Shown: positions 35,030-44,999, counted from the stretch's first letter. The stretch is 64,000 nucleotides of DNA from Pengzhenrongella sicca (GCF_017569225.1 NZ_CP071868.1:2232001-2296000), one strand, 5' to 3'. Translations and numbers: made by a program. Notes: generated from the letters alone by a model not told the origin.

Positions 35030-35073
35030 GTGACCGCGCTCCACCCCGGCCCCAATCGGCCGGAGGCGGTCAC
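35030..35073 (+). terminator. stem-loop after the pyr operon
   Basis: GTGACCGC and GCGGTCAC pair, then CTCC with GGAG after a one-nt bulge, closing over an inner GGCC pair. The 44-nt hairpin lies 55 nt after pyrF and ahead of the mihF promoter. Confidence 0.6.
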
Positions 35074-35086
35074 GACACGGCCCGCA

Positions 35087-35115
35087 TTGCCTCTGGGCGG
35101 CGCGGTCGCTAGGTT
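35087..35115 (+). promoter_or_regulatory. mihF promoter
   Basis: TTGCCT (35087-35092), a 17-nt spacer and TAGGTT (35110-35115) form a good sigma-70-like promoter that leaves a leader of about 33 nt with a GAGGTG Shine-Dalgarno. Confidence 0.6.
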
Positions 35116-35154
35116 CAGAAGCACGTTCCCACCACCACGATGAGGTGACATCGC

Positions 35155-35466
35155 GTGGCCCTTCCGCCGCTCACTCCCGAACAACGTGCTGCCGCGTTGC
35201 AGAAGGCCACCGCGGCGCGGCAAGCCCGCGCCGAGGTCAAGAACCGCCTCAAGTACTCCCAGGGCTCGATCTCCGAAGTGATCGCCCAGGGCCAGCAGGA
35301 CGACGTCATCGGCAAGCTCAAGGTCGTCGCCCTGCTCGAGTCCATGCCGGGCGTCGGCAAGGTCAAGGCCCGAGCGATCATGTCCGAGATCGGGATCTCC
35401 GAGACCCGGCGGGTCCGCGGGCTCGGCCCGCACCAGGCGAAGGCGCTCGTCGAGCGCTTCGGCTGA
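35155..35466 (+). CDS. mihF: actinobacterial integration host factor
   Basis: A 103-residue nucleoid-associated protein unrelated to proteobacterial IHF. An N-terminal helix ([23 protein letters not shown]) leads to [15 protein letters not shown] and the helix-two-turns-helix [22 protein letters not shown], with [19 protein letters not shown] at the end. It bends DNA and supports phage integration and chromosome architecture. The GTG start follows GAGGTG. It sits between pyrF and gmk, its normal place in actinobacteria, with its own promoter and terminator. Confidence 0.96.
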   Translation: MALPPLTPEQRAAALQKATAARQARAEVKNRLKYSQGSISEVIAQGQQDDVIGKLKVVALLESMPGVGKVKARAIMSEIGISETRRVRGLGPHQAKALVERFG

Positions 35467-35485
35467 CCCGAGGCCGGGGCAGTCG

Positions 35486-35514
35486 CGGGCGGGGTCTATC
35501 CTCGACCCCGCCCG
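35486..35514 (+). terminator. perfect hairpin after mihF
   Basis: An 11-bp perfect stem, CGGGCGGGGTC with GACCCCGCCCG, around a 7-nt loop, 20 nt after the mihF stop. The loop holds TATCCT, which could double as a -10 box for gmk. Confidence 0.8.
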
Positions 35515-35585
35515 TTCCGCTCGTGCTCGCGCCCGCTCGACGGTGCACGGACGCCCGCACAACCTTCAGGAGACCCGCCCCGCCC

Positions 35586-36152
35586 ATGACGTCGTCAGCC
35601 CGGCTCGCCGTCCTCGCCGGACCCACCGCCGTCGGCAAGGGAACCGTCTCCGCCGACATCCGCGCGCGCTACCCCGAGGTCTGGCTCTCCGTGTCGGCGA
35701 CGACTCGGTCGGCCCGCCCGGGCGAGGTCGACGGGGTGCACTACCACTTCGTGACCGACTCCGTCTTCGACCGCATGGTCGCCGGCGGCGAGCTGCTCGA
35801 GTGGGCCGTCGTGCACGGCAAGAACCGGTACGGCACCCCGCGTGCGCCCGTCGAGGCGCGGCTCGCCGCGGGGGAGCCCGCGCTGCTCGAGATCGATCTG
35901 CAGGGCGCGCGTCAGGTCCGCCAGACGATGCCGGGCGCGCTGTTCGTGTTCCTCACCCCACCGTCGTGGGCCGAGCTCGAACGCCGGCTCGTCGGGCGGG
36001 GCACCGAGGGCCCGGCCGAGCGCGAGCGGCGCCTGACCACGGCCAAGGTGGAGCTCGCCGCGGAGCCGGAGTTCGACGTCTCGATCGTGAACGACGACGT
36101 GCACCGCGCCACGGACGAGCTCATCCAGGTCATGGGACTGCCGACCCGGTAG
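35586..36152 (+). CDS. gmk: guanylate kinase
   Basis: A 188-residue kinase that converts GMP to GDP. The P-loop is GPTAVGKGT (a variant of the usual GPSGVGKGT). [19 protein letters not shown] is the GMP-binding block, [14 protein letters not shown] follows, and [11 protein letters not shown] and [14 protein letters not shown] complete the family pattern. An AGGAG stands rather far (about 14 nt) upstream of ATG 35586. It is followed by rpoZ, as in most actinobacteria. Confidence 0.95.
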   Translation: MTSSARLAVLAGPTAVGKGTVSADIRARYPEVWLSVSATTRSARPGEVDGVHYHFVTDSVFDRMVAGGELLEWAVVHGKNRYGTPRAPVEARLAAGEPALLEIDLQGARQVRQTMPGALFVFLTPPSWAELERRLVGRGTEGPAERERRLTTAKVELAAEPEFDVSIVNDDVHRATDELIQVMGLPTR

Positions 36153-36183
36153 ACTATGTCGCTGGTCCACCCCACGAGCCCAC

Positions 36184-36212
36184 GTGCCACCGGCGATCGA
36201 CACCGGTGGCAC
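36184..36212 (+). terminator. 10-bp perfect hairpin between gmk and rpoZ
   Basis: GTGCCACCGG and CCGGTGGCAC flank a 9-nt loop. A TAGACT box at 36150-36155, overlapping the gmk stop, could drive rpoZ, so the hairpin would then lie in the rpoZ leader and may attenuate it. Confidence 0.6.
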
Positions 36213-36250
36213 GGCCCGAAGATCCGCATCGAGATCCACCAGGAGCACAT

Positions 36251-36514
36251 GTGTCCGGAACCGTCGCCGCGCCCATCGGCATCACCGACCCGCCCATCGA
36301 CAAGCTGCTCGAGAAGGCCGACTCCAAGTACGCCCTGGTGATCTACTCCGCCAAGCGCGCCCGCCAGATCAACGCGTACTACTCGCAGCTCAACGAGGGC
36401 CTGCTCGAGTACGTCGGGCCGCTCGTCGAGACCCGCCCGCAGGAGAAGCCGCTGTCGATCGCGATGCGCGAGATCAACCAGGGCCTGCTCACCATCACGC
36501 CCACCGACGCCTGA
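36251..36514 (+). CDS. rpoZ: RNA polymerase omega subunit
   Basis: An 87-residue omega chain: [32 protein letters not shown] is the conserved core that clamps beta-prime, followed by the actinobacterial [22 protein letters not shown] tail. The GTG start at 36251 has AGGAG 5 nt upstream; the ATG two bases earlier is in another frame. It is needed for RNA polymerase assembly and (p)ppGpp-linked behaviour in some bacteria. The leader contains a 10-bp perfect hairpin. Confidence 0.95.
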   Translation: MSGTVAAPIGITDPPIDKLLEKADSKYALVIYSAKRARQINAYYSQLNEGLLEYVGPLVETRPQEKPLSIAMREINQGLLTITPTDA

Positions 36515-36542
36515 GCCCAGGGCACTGAACGGCGGCTCGCAC

Positions 36543-37745
36543 GTGCGCATCGTCCTCGGAGTTGCCGGCGGGATCGCCGCGTACAAGGCGGTCCTGCTGC
36601 TACGGCTGCTGCGTGAGGCCGGCCACGAGGTGCGGGTCGTCCCGACCCGGGCCGCGCTGGAGTTCGTCGGCCGGCCGACGTGGGAGGCCCTGTCCGGGCA
36701 GCCCGCGACGTCCGACGTTTTCGACGACGCCGCGCACGTCCCGCACGTCACGCTGGGGCAGGGCGCCGACCTCGTGATCGTCGCGCCGGCCACGGCCGAC
36801 CTGCTCTCGCGCGCCGCCACGGGCCGGGCCGACGACCTGCTCACGTCCACGCTGCTCACCGCGAGCTGCCCCGTGCTGCTCGCCCCCGCGATGCACACGG
36901 AGATGTGGCAGCACGCGGCGACCCGCGCGAACGTCGCGACGCTGCGCGCCCGCGGGGTGCACGTGCTCGAACCCGCGCAGGGCCGCCTGACCGGCACGGA
37001 CACGGGGCCGGGCCGCCTGCCGGAGCCCGCGGAGATCGCCGCCGCGGCGCTCGAGCTCGTCGTCGCGCACCCCCAGGACCTCGCCGGCCGGCACGTCGTC
37101 GTCTCCGCGGGCGGCACGCGCGAGCCGCTCGACCCGGTGCGCTACCTCGGCAACCGGTCCTCCGGGCGGCAGGGGTACGCGCTCGCGCGCGCGGCCCGCG
37201 CCCGCGGGGCTCGCGTGACCCTCGTCGCCGCGAACGTGACGCTGCCCGCCCCGGCCGGCGTCGCCGTCGTCGCCGTCGAGACCACGGCCGAGCTGCGCGA
37301 GCAGGTGCGTGCCGCGGCGCGCACCGCCGACGTCGTCGTGATGGCGGCCGCCGTCGCCGACTTCCGGCCCGTCGTCGCCGCGAGCCACAAGATCAAGAAG
37401 CGCGCCGACGGGCTGATCGAGCCCATCGTGCTCGAGGTCAACCCCGACATCCTGGCCGAGCTCGCGGCCCAGCGCCTGGTGCCCGGGCAGGTCGTGGTCG
37501 GGTTCGCCGCCGAGACGGGCGACGAGAGCGCCGACGTCGTCGAGCACGGCCGGGCCAAGGCCCGCCGCAAGGGCGCCGACCTGCTCGCCGTGAACGCCGT
37601 CGGCGGCGGGCTCGGGTTCGGCGCCGTCGACAACGCCGTCACCATCCTCGACGGGCGCGGCGAGGTCGTCGGCAAGTGCGCCGGCACCAAGGACCAGGTC
37701 GCCCACGCGGTGTGGGACGCGGTCGGGCCGTTGCTGCGGCGCTAG
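36543..37745 (+). CDS. coaBC: bifunctional phosphopantothenoylcysteine synthetase/decarboxylase
   Basis: A 400-residue CoA-pathway enzyme. The N-terminal CoaC flavoprotein half (about 1-180) has [11 protein letters not shown], the active His in [18 protein letters not shown], and APAMHTEMW. The CoaB half (about 185-400) has [30 protein letters not shown], the lysines of HKIKKRADG and the VVGFAAET block. It joins cysteine to phosphopantothenate using CTP, then decarboxylates it. The start is GTG at 36543. It follows rpoZ after 28 nt and is probably co-transcribed with it. Confidence 0.95.
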   Translation: MRIVLGVAGGIAAYKAVLLLRLLREAGHEVRVVPTRAALEFVGRPTWEALSGQPATSDVFDDAAHVPHVTLGQGADLVIVAPATADLLSRAATGRADDLLTSTLLTASCPVLLAPAMHTEMWQHAATRANVATLRARGVHVLEPAQGRLTGTDTGPGRLPEPAEIAAAALELVVAHPQDLAGRHVVVSAGGTREPLDPVRYLGNRSSGRQGYALARAARARGARVTLVAANVTLPAPAGVAVVAVETTAELREQVRAAARTADVVVMAAAVADFRPVVAASHKIKKRADGLIEPIVLEVNPDILAELAAQRLVPGQVVVGFAAETGDESADVVEHGRAKARRKGADLLAVNAVGGGLGFGAVDNAVTILDGRGEVVGKCAGTKDQVAHAVWDAVGPLLRR

Positions 37746-37798
37746 CGGTACTACCCAGCCGGCCGGCGGAGCTGGTGAGGACACCGGGACCGCGCTAC

Positions 37799-37804
37799 TA
37801 CGCT
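37799..37804 (+). promoter_or_regulatory. leaderless-type -10 box TACGCT of metK
   Basis: TACGCT ends 6 nt before the ATG at 37811. No SAM riboswitch is seen upstream. Confidence 0.5.
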
Positions 37805-37810
37805 GGGCCC

Positions 37811-39013
37811 ATGACTGCTGCCGACTTGCGCCTGTTCACGTCAGAGTCCGTGACGGAGGGCCACCCCGACAAGGTCTGTGACCAGATCTCCGACGCGATC
37901 CTCGACGCGCTGCTCGAGCAGGACCCCGCCGCCCGCGTGGCCGTCGAGACCATGGTCACGACCGGGCTCGTGCACGTGGCCGGCGAGGTGACCACGAGCG
38001 CGTACGTCGAGATCCCGCAGGTCGTGCGACAGGTGGTCCGCGAGATCGGATACACGTCGTCCCGGATCGGGTTCGACGGCGACTCGTGCGGCGTGTCCGT
38101 CTCGATCGGCGCACAGTCGCCCGACATCGCGCAGGGCGTCGACAAGGCCTGGGAGATGCGCCAGGACGCGGGCGACCTCGACCCGCTCGACGCCCAGGGC
38201 GCCGGCGACCAGGGGTTCATGTTCGGGTACGCGAGCGACGAGACGCCGTCGCTCATGCCGCTGCCGATCTGGCTGTCGCACCGGCTCGCTGAGCGGCTCG
38301 CGCTGGTCCGCAAGCAGGGGCTCGTGCCCGGGCTGCGGCCGGACGGCAAGACCCAGGTGACCATCGGGTACGACGGCGACCGCCCCGTCCGGGTCGACAC
38401 CGTGGTGGTCTCGACCCAGCACGACCCCGACGTCCAGCTCGAGACCGAGCTGGCGCCGCGGATCGCCGAGCTCGTCGTGGCCCCCGTGCTCGCGACCGTC
38501 GACCTCGACGCCGCCGGCTTCCGGCTGCTCGTCAACCCGACCGGGATGTTCGTCATCGGCGGGCCGCAGGGCGACGCCGGGCTCACCGGCCGCAAGATCA
38601 TCGTCGACACCTACGGCGGCATGGCACGCCACGGCGGCGGCGCGTTCTCCGGCAAGGACCCGTCGAAGGTGGACCGGTCCGGCGCCTACGCGATGCGCTG
38701 GGTCGCCAAGAACGTCGTGGCCGCGGGGCTCGCGCGGCGCTGCGAGGTGCAGGTCGCCTACGCGATCGGCAAGGCGCAGCCCGTCGGCGTGTACGTCGAG
38801 ACGTTCGGCACCGAGACCGTCCCGCTCGGCCGGCTCACGGCCGCGATCCGCGACGTGTTCGACCTCCGGCCGGCCGCGATCATCCGCGACCTGGACCTCC
38901 TGCGGCCGATCTACCGGTCCACTGCGGCCTACGGGCACTTCGGCCGCGAGCTGCCCGACTTCACCTGGGAGCGCACCGACCGCGTCGCCGACCTCCAGTC
39001 GCACTTCTCCTGA
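37811..39013 (+). CDS. metK: S-adenosylmethionine synthase
   Basis: A 400-residue enzyme that makes SAM from methionine and [23 protein letters not shown] at the N terminus, the [12 protein letters not shown] hexapeptide region, and [20 protein letters not shown] are the diagnostic blocks of the three-domain family. All metal-binding acidic residues in these blocks look normal. It follows coaBC after 65 nt with its own leaderless-type promoter and ends in a hairpin that overlaps the stop codon. Confidence 0.98.
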   Translation: MTAADLRLFTSESVTEGHPDKVCDQISDAILDALLEQDPAARVAVETMVTTGLVHVAGEVTTSAYVEIPQVVRQVVREIGYTSSRIGFDGDSCGVSVSIGAQSPDIAQGVDKAWEMRQDAGDLDPLDAQGAGDQGFMFGYASDETPSLMPLPIWLSHRLAERLALVRKQGLVPGLRPDGKTQVTIGYDGDRPVRVDTVVVSTQHDPDVQLETELAPRIAELVVAPVLATVDLDAAGFRLLVNPTGMFVIGGPQGDAGLTGRKIIVDTYGGMARHGGGAFSGKDPSKVDRSGAYAMRWVAKNVVAAGLARRCEVQVAYAIGKAQPVGVYVETFGTETVPLGRLTAAIRDVFDLRPAAIIRDLDLLRPIYRSTAAYGHFGRELPDFTWERTDRVADLQSHFS

Positions 39014-39030
39014 CCCGCCCGCGGCGGGTC
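39012..39030 (+). terminator. hairpin at the metK stop
   Basis: GACCCGCC-CGC-GGCGGGTC, an 8-bp perfect stem with a 3-nt loop, begins inside the stop codon. Confidence 0.65.
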
Positions 39031-39152
39031 GCGCCGCCGGGGTGGCCGGCGGTGGCGGCGCTGCCTGTGGAGGCGCTGCCTGTGGAGGCGCGCGGCGGCG
39101 CGTGGGCGACGCGTGGTGGGATGACGCGGTGGGGAATGACGCGGTGGACGAC

Positions 39153-41345
39153 GTGAGCGAGGCAACCCGTGGCGGTGGCGCCGCGGCGGACGGCGAGCAG
39201 CTGATGCTCGCGGGGCTGCCCGCGGCGCGCGCTCCCCGCGCCCCGCGCTCGGCGGCCGCGGTCCCGATCGCGGCGGAGCTGCCCGTCGCCCGCGTGTGCA
39301 TCGACCTTCCGCCGGCCCACCTCGACCGCGCGTTCGAGTACCTCGTGCCGGCCGCGCTCGACGACGTCGCCCGCCCCGGCACGCGCATCAAGCTCCGGTT
39401 CGGCCGGCAGGACGTGGACGGCTTCCTGCTCGAGCGCGTCGCCGTCGCCGAGCACGCGGGCGAGCTCGCGCCCGTGCGCAAGGTCGTCTCCGGCGAGGCC
39501 GTGCTGACGCCGGAGGTGCGCCGACTCGCCCGCGCGGTCGCCGACCGGTACGCCGGCACCCTCGCGGACGTGCTGCGCCTCGCGATCCCGCCCCGGCACG
39601 CGCGGGTCGAGGCCGAGTCGGCCGCGGCGACCCCGGCCTTGCCGGGCGCGCCAACCGCGCCGGCCCTGCCGGACGCACCGGCCCTGCCGGGCGCGCCGAC
39701 CCCAGCCGCGCCGACGCCGTCGGGCACGGCCTGGGCCGACCACCGCGGCGGGGGCGCCTTCCTCGCGCACCTGAGCGCCGGGCACGCGCCTCGCGCGGTG
39801 TGGACCGCCCTTCCGGGCGGGCCCGGTCGCGGGTGGGCGGACGCGATCGCGCAGGCCGTTGTCGCCACCGCGCTCAGCGGCCGCGGCTCGCTCGTCGTGG
39901 TGCCCGACGCGCGCGACGTCGACCAGGTGGCGGCCGCGCTCGTCAGCGCCGGCGTCGCGGCCTGGGCGCCGGGCGCCGCCGGTGGGTTCACGCGCCTCAC
40001 GGCGGACGACGGCCCGGCGCAGCGGTACCGGTCGTTCCTCGCGGTGCTGCGCGGGGGCGCGCAGGTCGCGATCGGCACCCGCGCCGCGGCGTGGGCCCCG
40101 GTGCGCGACCTCGGCCTCGTCGTGTGCTGGGATGACTCCGACGACCTGCACGCGGAGCCGCGCGCGCCGTACCCGCACGTGCGCGAGGTCCTCGCGCTGC
40201 GGGCGGAGCTGCTCGGCTGCGCCGCGCTCATCGGCGGTCACGCCCGCACGACCGAGGCCCAGCAGCTCGTGGCCGCCGGCTGGGCGCAGCCGCTGCAGGC
40301 CGACCGCGCGACCGTGCGCGCCCGGACCCCCCGCGTGCGCGCGCTCACCTCGATCGACCTGGCCCGCGAGGGCGCCGCGGGGGCCGCCCGCCTGCCGGGG
40401 GAGGCCTGGCAGGCCGCGCGCAAGGCCCTCGCGGTCGGCCCCGTGCTGGTCCAGGTCCCGCGCGCCGGGTACCTGCCGGCGGTCGCGTGCGCGCGCTGTC
40501 GCGCCATCGCGCGGTGCGGCGCCTGCCACGGCCCGCTCGCCCTCGGCTCGGCCGCGGGCGTCCCGCAGTGCACCTGGTGCGGCGTGCTCGCGACCGGCTG
40601 GCGCTGCGACGAGTGCGGCGCGGGCGCGCTGCGCTCGATCCGTGTCGGCTCCGACCGGACCGCGGAGGAGCTGGGTCGCGCCTTCCCGGGGGTCCCCGTG
40701 CGGATCTCGGGAGCGTCGTCGGTCGCGGGCGTGCTCGCGCGGGTCGAGGACCGGCCGGCGCTCGTCGTCGCGACGCCGGGGGCCGAGCCGGTCGCCGACG
40801 GCGGCTACGCCGCGGCGCTGCTCCTGGACGCCGCCGTCAGCACGGCACGCGTATCCCTGCACACGGGGGAGGAGGCCGTGCACCGGTGGCTGACCGCCGC
40901 GGCGCTCGTGCGCCCGGCCGGCGAGGGTGGCGTCGTGCTGCTCGTGGGCGACGCCGCGCCCGCGCCCACGCAGGCGCTCGTGCGCTGGGACCCGGTGGGT
41001 TTCGCGGAGCGCGAGCTGGCCGAGCGCGCCGAGCTCGCCCTGCCGCCCGCGGTGCGGATCGCGGCCGTCACCGGCACCCGGGACGCCGTCCTGGCCGTGC
41101 TCGCACGGCTCGACCTGCCCGCCGGCGCACAGGTGCTCGGACCCGTCGCGGTCGACGAGCCGGCGCGACCGGGGGCCCGGGACGGCGGGGGCACGCTCGA
41201 GCGACCGGTGCGCGCCATCATCCGGGCACCGCTGCCCGCCGGCGGCGCCCTCGCGGCCACGCTCGCGGCGTCGGCGGCGGTGCGCAGCCTGCGCCGGGAG
41301 ACCGGCACGGCCCGGATCCAGCTCGACCCACGGGAGATGATGTGA
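39153..41345 (+). CDS. priA: PriA-like primosomal protein, probably without helicase activity
   Basis: About 730 residues. The N-terminal DNA-binding domain (VARVCIDLPPAHLDRAFEYLVP) and the zinc-binding region (CARC, CGAC, CTWCG, CDEC; residues about 450-500) are kept. Walker A is lost (PGGPGRGWAD instead of GxTGSGKT) and the DEEH box reads WDDSDD, as is known for actinobacterial PriA. I infer a structural role in replication restart rather than unwinding. A Pro/Ala linker (PALPGAP-type repeats, residues about 170-200) is atypical. The start is uncertain: GTG 39153, or in-frame GTGs at 39102 or 39042. The stop overlaps the HAD gene. Confidence 0.88.
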   Translation: MSEATRGGGAAADGEQLMLAGLPAARAPRAPRSAAAVPIAAELPVARVCIDLPPAHLDRAFEYLVPAALDDVARPGTRIKLRFGRQDVDGFLLERVAVAEHAGELAPVRKVVSGEAVLTPEVRRLARAVADRYAGTLADVLRLAIPPRHARVEAESAAATPALPGAPTAPALPDAPALPGAPTPAAPTPSGTAWADHRGGGAFLAHLSAGHAPRAVWTALPGGPGRGWADAIAQAVVATALSGRGSLVVVPDARDVDQVAAALVSAGVAAWAPGAAGGFTRLTADDGPAQRYRSFLAVLRGGAQVAIGTRAAAWAPVRDLGLVVCWDDSDDLHAEPRAPYPHVREVLALRAELLGCAALIGGHARTTEAQQLVAAGWAQPLQADRATVRARTPRVRALTSIDLAREGAAGAARLPGEAWQAARKALAVGPVLVQVPRAGYLPAVACARCRAIARCGACHGPLALGSAAGVPQCTWCGVLATGWRCDECGAGALRSIRVGSDRTAEELGRAFPGVPVRISGASSVAGVLARVEDRPALVVATPGAEPVADGGYAAALLLDAAVSTARVSLHTGEEAVHRWLTAAALVRPAGEGGVVLLVGDAAPAPTQALVRWDPVGFAERELAERAELALPPAVRIAAVTGTRDAVLAVLARLDLPAGAQVLGPVAVDEPARPGARDGGGTLERPVRAIIRAPLPAGGALAATLAASAAVRSLRRETGTARIQLDPREMM

Positions 41346-41974
41346 CGGACGGTATCGACGCGGTCGTGTTCGACCTCGGCAACGTGCTGGTGCGCTGGGA
41401 CCCCTACCTGCCGTTCCACGGCCGGATGGCGCGCGCCGACGTCGACGAGTTCTTCGCCGAGATCGACTTCGCACGGTTCAACCAGCGGCAGGACGCGGGC
41501 CGCAGCTGGGCGCAGGCGCGCGCGTGGACCGCCGAGCGGTTCCCGCAACACGTGGGGGCGGTCGACCTGTACCTCGAGCATTTCGCGGCCTCGCTGCCGG
41601 GCCCGGTCGCGGGGTCGGCCGCGGTGGTGCGCGAGCTCGTCGCGGGCGGCGTACGGGTGCTGGGGCTGACCAACTGGTCGGCCGAGACGTACCGGCACGC
41701 GGTTCCGGCCGCGCCGGCGATCGGCCTGCTCGAGGGCGTGGTCGTTTCCGGGCAGGAGGGCGTCGCCAAGCCCGACCCGAGGATCTTCGCGGTGCTGCGC
41801 GAGCGCTACGGGCTCGACCCAGAGCGAACGGTCTTCACGGACGACTCGCCCGTGAACGTCGCGGCGGCGGCGCGCGCCGGCTTCCACGGCCTGCTGTTCA
41901 CGGACGCCGCCACGCTGCGCCGGGACCTGCGCACGCACGGCCTGCCCGTCGGGGCCCCGCCGCCCCGCACCTAG
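41342..41974 (+). CDS. HAD-family hydrolase (YihX-like)
   Basis: A 210-residue haloacid-dehalogenase-type phosphatase. Motif I is VVFDLGNVLVRWD, in which the second Asp position is Gly as in the YihX-like subfamily. Motif II is GLTNWS, motif III is the Lys in GVAKPDPRIF, and motif IV is FTDDSPVNVAAA. YihX-like enzymes act on sugar phosphates such as glucose 1-phosphate; the substrate here is not proven. GTG 41342 overlaps the priA stop by 4 nt, so expression is coupled to priA. Confidence 0.85.
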   Translation: MTDGIDAVVFDLGNVLVRWDPYLPFHGRMARADVDEFFAEIDFARFNQRQDAGRSWAQARAWTAERFPQHVGAVDLYLEHFAASLPGPVAGSAAVVRELVAGGVRVLGLTNWSAETYRHAVPAAPAIGLLEGVVVSGQEGVAKPDPRIFAVLRERYGLDPERTVFTDDSPVNVAAAARAGFHGLLFTDAATLRRDLRTHGLPVGAPPPRT

Positions 41975-41977
41975 ACT
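41972..41977 (+). promoter_or_regulatory. leaderless-type -10 box TAGACT of fmt
   Basis: TAGACT ends 6 nt before ATG 41984 and overlaps the stop codon of the HAD gene. Confidence 0.5.
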
Positions 41978-41983
41978 CGCCGC

Positions 41984-42931
41984 ATGCGATTGCTCTTTGC
42001 CGGCACCCCGCAGGTCGCCGTACCTGCCCTGGAGGCTCTGCTCGACTCCCGGCACGAGGTGGTCGCCGTGCTCACCCGGCCGGACGCCCGCGCCGGGCGG
42101 GGCCGGACCCTCGCGGCCAGCCCGATCAAGCGCCGCGCCGCCGAGGCGGGGCTCGAGGTGCTGACCCCGCGCCGCCCCGGCGACGACGACTTCCAGCGGC
42201 GGCTGGCCGAGCTCACGGTCGACTGCGCGCCCGTCGTCGCGTACGGCGCGCTCCTGCCGGCCGCGGTGCTGAGCACCCCGAAGAACGGCTGGGTCAACCT
42301 GCACTTCTCGGTGCTTCCCGCCTGGCGCGGCGCCGCGCCGGTGCAGCACGCCGTCATCGCCGGCGACGAGGTCACCGGCGCGAGCACGTTCCTGATCGAG
42401 AAGGGCCTCGACACCGGGCCCGTGTTCGGCACGCTGACCGAGACCATCCGCCCGCGCGACACCGCCGGCGACCTGCTCGGGCGCCTCGCCGTCGGCGGCG
42501 CGAGCCTGCTCGTCGCGACGCTCGACGCGATCGAGTCCGGCGACGTCAGCCCCGTCCCGCAACCCACCGTCGGGATCAGCCAGGCGCCGCGACTGGAGGT
42601 CGACGACGCCCGCGTGCGCTGGGAGCACCCCGCTGCGGCGGTCGACCGCCGGGTCCGCGGCTGCACCCCGGCTCCGGGCGCCTGGACCACGACCCCCGAC
42701 GGCGCTCGGCTCAAGCTCGGCCCCGTGCTGCCCCGGCCGGACGTCACCGACCTCGCGCCCGGCGCCGTCCGCGCCGGCCGGGACGAGGTGCTGGTCGGCA
42801 CCGCCACCCACGCCGTCGCCCTCGGCGACGTGTCGCCCGCGGGCAAGCGCGCGATGGCGGCCGCGGACTGGGCGCGCGGCGCCCGGCTGCCCGCCGACGC
42901 CGTCCTCGGCTCCGAGCAGGTCGCGGCATGA
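41984..42931 (+). CDS. fmt: methionyl-tRNA formyltransferase
   Basis: A 315-residue enzyme that formylates initiator Met-tRNA using 10-formyl-THF. [19 protein letters not shown] starts the Rossmann fold. The catalytic Asn and His are in [17 protein letters not shown] (a variant of the usual HASLLP) and the Asp in GLDTGPVF. The C-terminal OB-like domain binds tRNA. The absence of def nearby is notable only because fmt and def often pair. The stop overlaps rsmB by ATGA, forming a translation-linked pair. Confidence 0.95.
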   Translation: MRLLFAGTPQVAVPALEALLDSRHEVVAVLTRPDARAGRGRTLAASPIKRRAAEAGLEVLTPRRPGDDDFQRRLAELTVDCAPVVAYGALLPAAVLSTPKNGWVNLHFSVLPAWRGAAPVQHAVIAGDEVTGASTFLIEKGLDTGPVFGTLTETIRPRDTAGDLLGRLAVGGASLLVATLDAIESGDVSPVPQPTVGISQAPRLEVDDARVRWEHPAAAVDRRVRGCTPAPGAWTTTPDGARLKLGPVLPRPDVTDLAPGAVRAGRDEVLVGTATHAVALGDVSPAGKRAMAAADWARGARLPADAVLGSEQVAA

Positions 42932-44520
42932 GCGCCGAGGAGCACGGCCCGGCGCGCAGCGACCGGCCCGAGGGCGGCCGCGGCCCCGACCAGCGGGGCG
43001 GCGGTTCCGACCGCCGGGAAGGCGGCTCCGATCACCGTGACGCGCGCGGTCGCGAGCGGGGCGCCGCACGCGCGAGTGGGCAGGGCCACCGCACCGCCGC
43101 CGCGCCGGCCGCGCGCCGGCGGGGGACCGACCTCGCCCGCGGCGCCGCGTTCGACGTCCTGCGCGCGGTCGACGGCTCCGACTCCTACGCCAACCTGGTG
43201 CTGCCCCCGATGCTGCGCGACCGGGGCATCTCGGGCCGCGACGCGGCCTTCGCCACGGAGCTCGCCTACGGCACGCTGCGGCTGCGCGGCCGCTACGACG
43301 CCATCATCGAGATCTGCGCCGCGCGCACCCTCGACCGGATCGAGCCCGAGGTGCTCGACCTGCTCCGCCTCGGGACGCACCAGCTCCTCGGCATGCGGGT
43401 CCCCGCGCACGCGGCGGTCTCCGAGACGGTCGGCCTCGCGCGCGAGCGGACCGGCGTCGGCAGCGGGCAGTTCGTCAACGCGGTGCTGCGGTCCGTCGGA
43501 CGGGAGTCCCTCGAGACGTGGCTGGAGAAGGTCGGCGCCGCGGCCGACCCGGCCGGCACCGACCCCGTCGCGCGGCTCGCCGCGACCGAGAGCCATCCCA
43601 CCTGGGTGACCCGCGCGCTGCGCGAGGCGCTCGTCGGCAACGGCCGGTCCGCGGAGGAGCTCGGCGACCTGCTGCGCGCCGACAACGTCGCGCCGCACGT
43701 GACCCTCGTCGCGCGACCCGGCCTGATCCGCACCTACGACCTGCTGCAGCAGACCCGCAACGCGGGGACCCGCGGGCGCTGGGCCTCGACCGCCGTCGTG
43801 CTCAGCGGGGGAGACCCCGGCGGAATCCCCGCGATCCGCGACGGGCTCGCCGGGGTGCAGGACGAGGGCAGCCAGCTGGTCACCCTCGCGCTCGCCGCGG
43901 CCAACCTCATCGGGGAGCGGGACGAGCGCTGGCTCGACCTGTGCGCCGGGCCTGGAGGCAAGGCCGCGCTGCTCGGGATGCTCGCGCACGAGCGCGGCGC
44001 CCGGATCGTCGCGAACGAGGTCACCCCGCACCGCGTGCGGCTCGTCGAGCACGCGCTCGCGTCGCTACCGCCCGAGGCCGTCGAGGAGATCCGCACCGGC
44101 GACGGCCGAGCCGTCGGGCAGGACGAGCCGGGCAGCTACGACCGCGTGCTCGTCGACGCGCCGTGCACGGGGCTCGGCGCGCTGCGCCGGCGGCCCGAGG
44201 CCCGGTGGCGGCGCACGCCCGCCGACCTCAGCCAGCTCGGGGCGCTGCAGCGCGAGCTGCTCGCCTCCGCACTGGACGCCGTCCGGCCCGGCGGCGTGGT
44301 CGGCTACGTCACCTGTTCGCCGCACCTCGCCGAGACGCAGCTCGTGGTCAAGGACGTGCTCCGCAAGCGCGACGACGTCGAGATCCTCGACGCGCGGTCG
44401 GCCGTGCGGCGAGTCGCGGGCAACGCGATCCCGCTCGGCGAGCGGCACGACATCCAGCTCTGGCCGCACGTGCACGGCACCGACGCAATGCACCTGACGC
44501 TGCTGCGCAAGCACCCTTGA
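42928..44520 (+). CDS. rsmB: 16S rRNA m5C967 methyltransferase
   Basis: A 530-residue enzyme. The first 65 residues are a Gly/Arg/Asp-rich low-complexity tail, probably disordered. A NusB-like RNA-binding domain follows (about 70-200; [20 protein letters not shown]). The methyltransferase domain carries the SAM motif [14 protein letters not shown], the motif IV cysteine DAPCTGLG and the catalytic [10 protein letters not shown] (motif VI). It modifies C967 of 16S rRNA. It is coupled to fmt by ATGA, and a short hairpin lies 23 nt past its stop. Confidence 0.94.
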   Translation: MSAEEHGPARSDRPEGGRGPDQRGGGSDRREGGSDHRDARGRERGAARASGQGHRTAAAPAARRRGTDLARGAAFDVLRAVDGSDSYANLVLPPMLRDRGISGRDAAFATELAYGTLRLRGRYDAIIEICAARTLDRIEPEVLDLLRLGTHQLLGMRVPAHAAVSETVGLARERTGVGSGQFVNAVLRSVGRESLETWLEKVGAAADPAGTDPVARLAATESHPTWVTRALREALVGNGRSAEELGDLLRADNVAPHVTLVARPGLIRTYDLLQQTRNAGTRGRWASTAVVLSGGDPGGIPAIRDGLAGVQDEGSQLVTLALAAANLIGERDERWLDLCAGPGGKAALLGMLAHERGARIVANEVTPHRVRLVEHALASLPPEAVEEIRTGDGRAVGQDEPGSYDRVLVDAPCTGLGALRRRPEARWRRTPADLSQLGALQRELLASALDAVRPGGVVGYVTCSPHLAETQLVVKDVLRKRDDVEILDARSAVRRVAGNAIPLGERHDIQLWPHVHGTDAMHLTLLRKHP

Positions 44521-44542
44521 GCGGACGCGGCTCGCCCGGGTT

Positions 44543-44558
44543 CGCCCGGGTTCGGGCG
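44543..44558 (+). terminator. CGCCCG-GGTT-CGGGCG hairpin after rsmB
   Basis: A 6-bp perfect stem with a GGTT loop, preceded by a second CGCCCGGGTT copy (a 10-nt direct repeat). It starts 23 nt after the rsmB stop. Confidence 0.55.
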
Positions 44559-44999
44559 GAGAGCGGGTCGCGACCTCCGCGCGGGCAACGAGCCGCGCCT
44601 TCCGTCCGTGGGCCAGGGAGCCGCGCCGCCCGTGGGGCAGCGACCTCGCCGTCCGCGCGGAGCATGTGACTGCTGGGACAGAAGTGGTCCACCGCCCGAC
44701 CTCAGCAGTCCTAGCAGCCACTCCCGCACCATGGTCCGCGCGGACGGTGCTCGACCCTGCGCTACCTGCACGCTCCCGGCCCACACGTCGGCCCGCGCTT
44801 CGGCGCGCACACCGGCACGCGGCCGATCCTCACCGCCGCACCAGGGACGCACGTGACGCGTGAGACGCAGGGGACGTCACACCAGTCACTCGAGCACCAC
44901 GCGCACCTCGCGCGTCGGTGCGGTCCGGGCTCCCGGCGCGGTTCGGGCTTCCGGTCCGGGCGCCCCGGCGCGACCCCCGCGGCCAGGGTCACCGGCCGG
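44559..44999. other. gene-free stretch with inverted repeats before rpe
   Basis: No credible protein or known RNA is seen in these 440 nt. Two structured spots stand out. GACTGCTG at 44668-44675 pairs with CAGCAGTC at 44703-44710 and encloses a GGAC/GTCC hairpin. GTGACG at 44853-44858 pairs with CGTCAC at 44875-44880. Open frames here have Arg/Pro-rich composition typical of noise in GC-rich DNA. Confidence 0.5.

Noticed and set aside
36156-36341. 61-codon frame upstream of rpoZ
   Set aside because: It overlaps rpoZ in another frame, covers the hairpin, and has no ribosome-binding site.
39622-39720. Repeated Pro-Gly-Ala-Pro codons in priA as a possible tandem-repeat element
   Set aside because: The units are imperfect and encode a flexible linker; nothing suggests a separate element.
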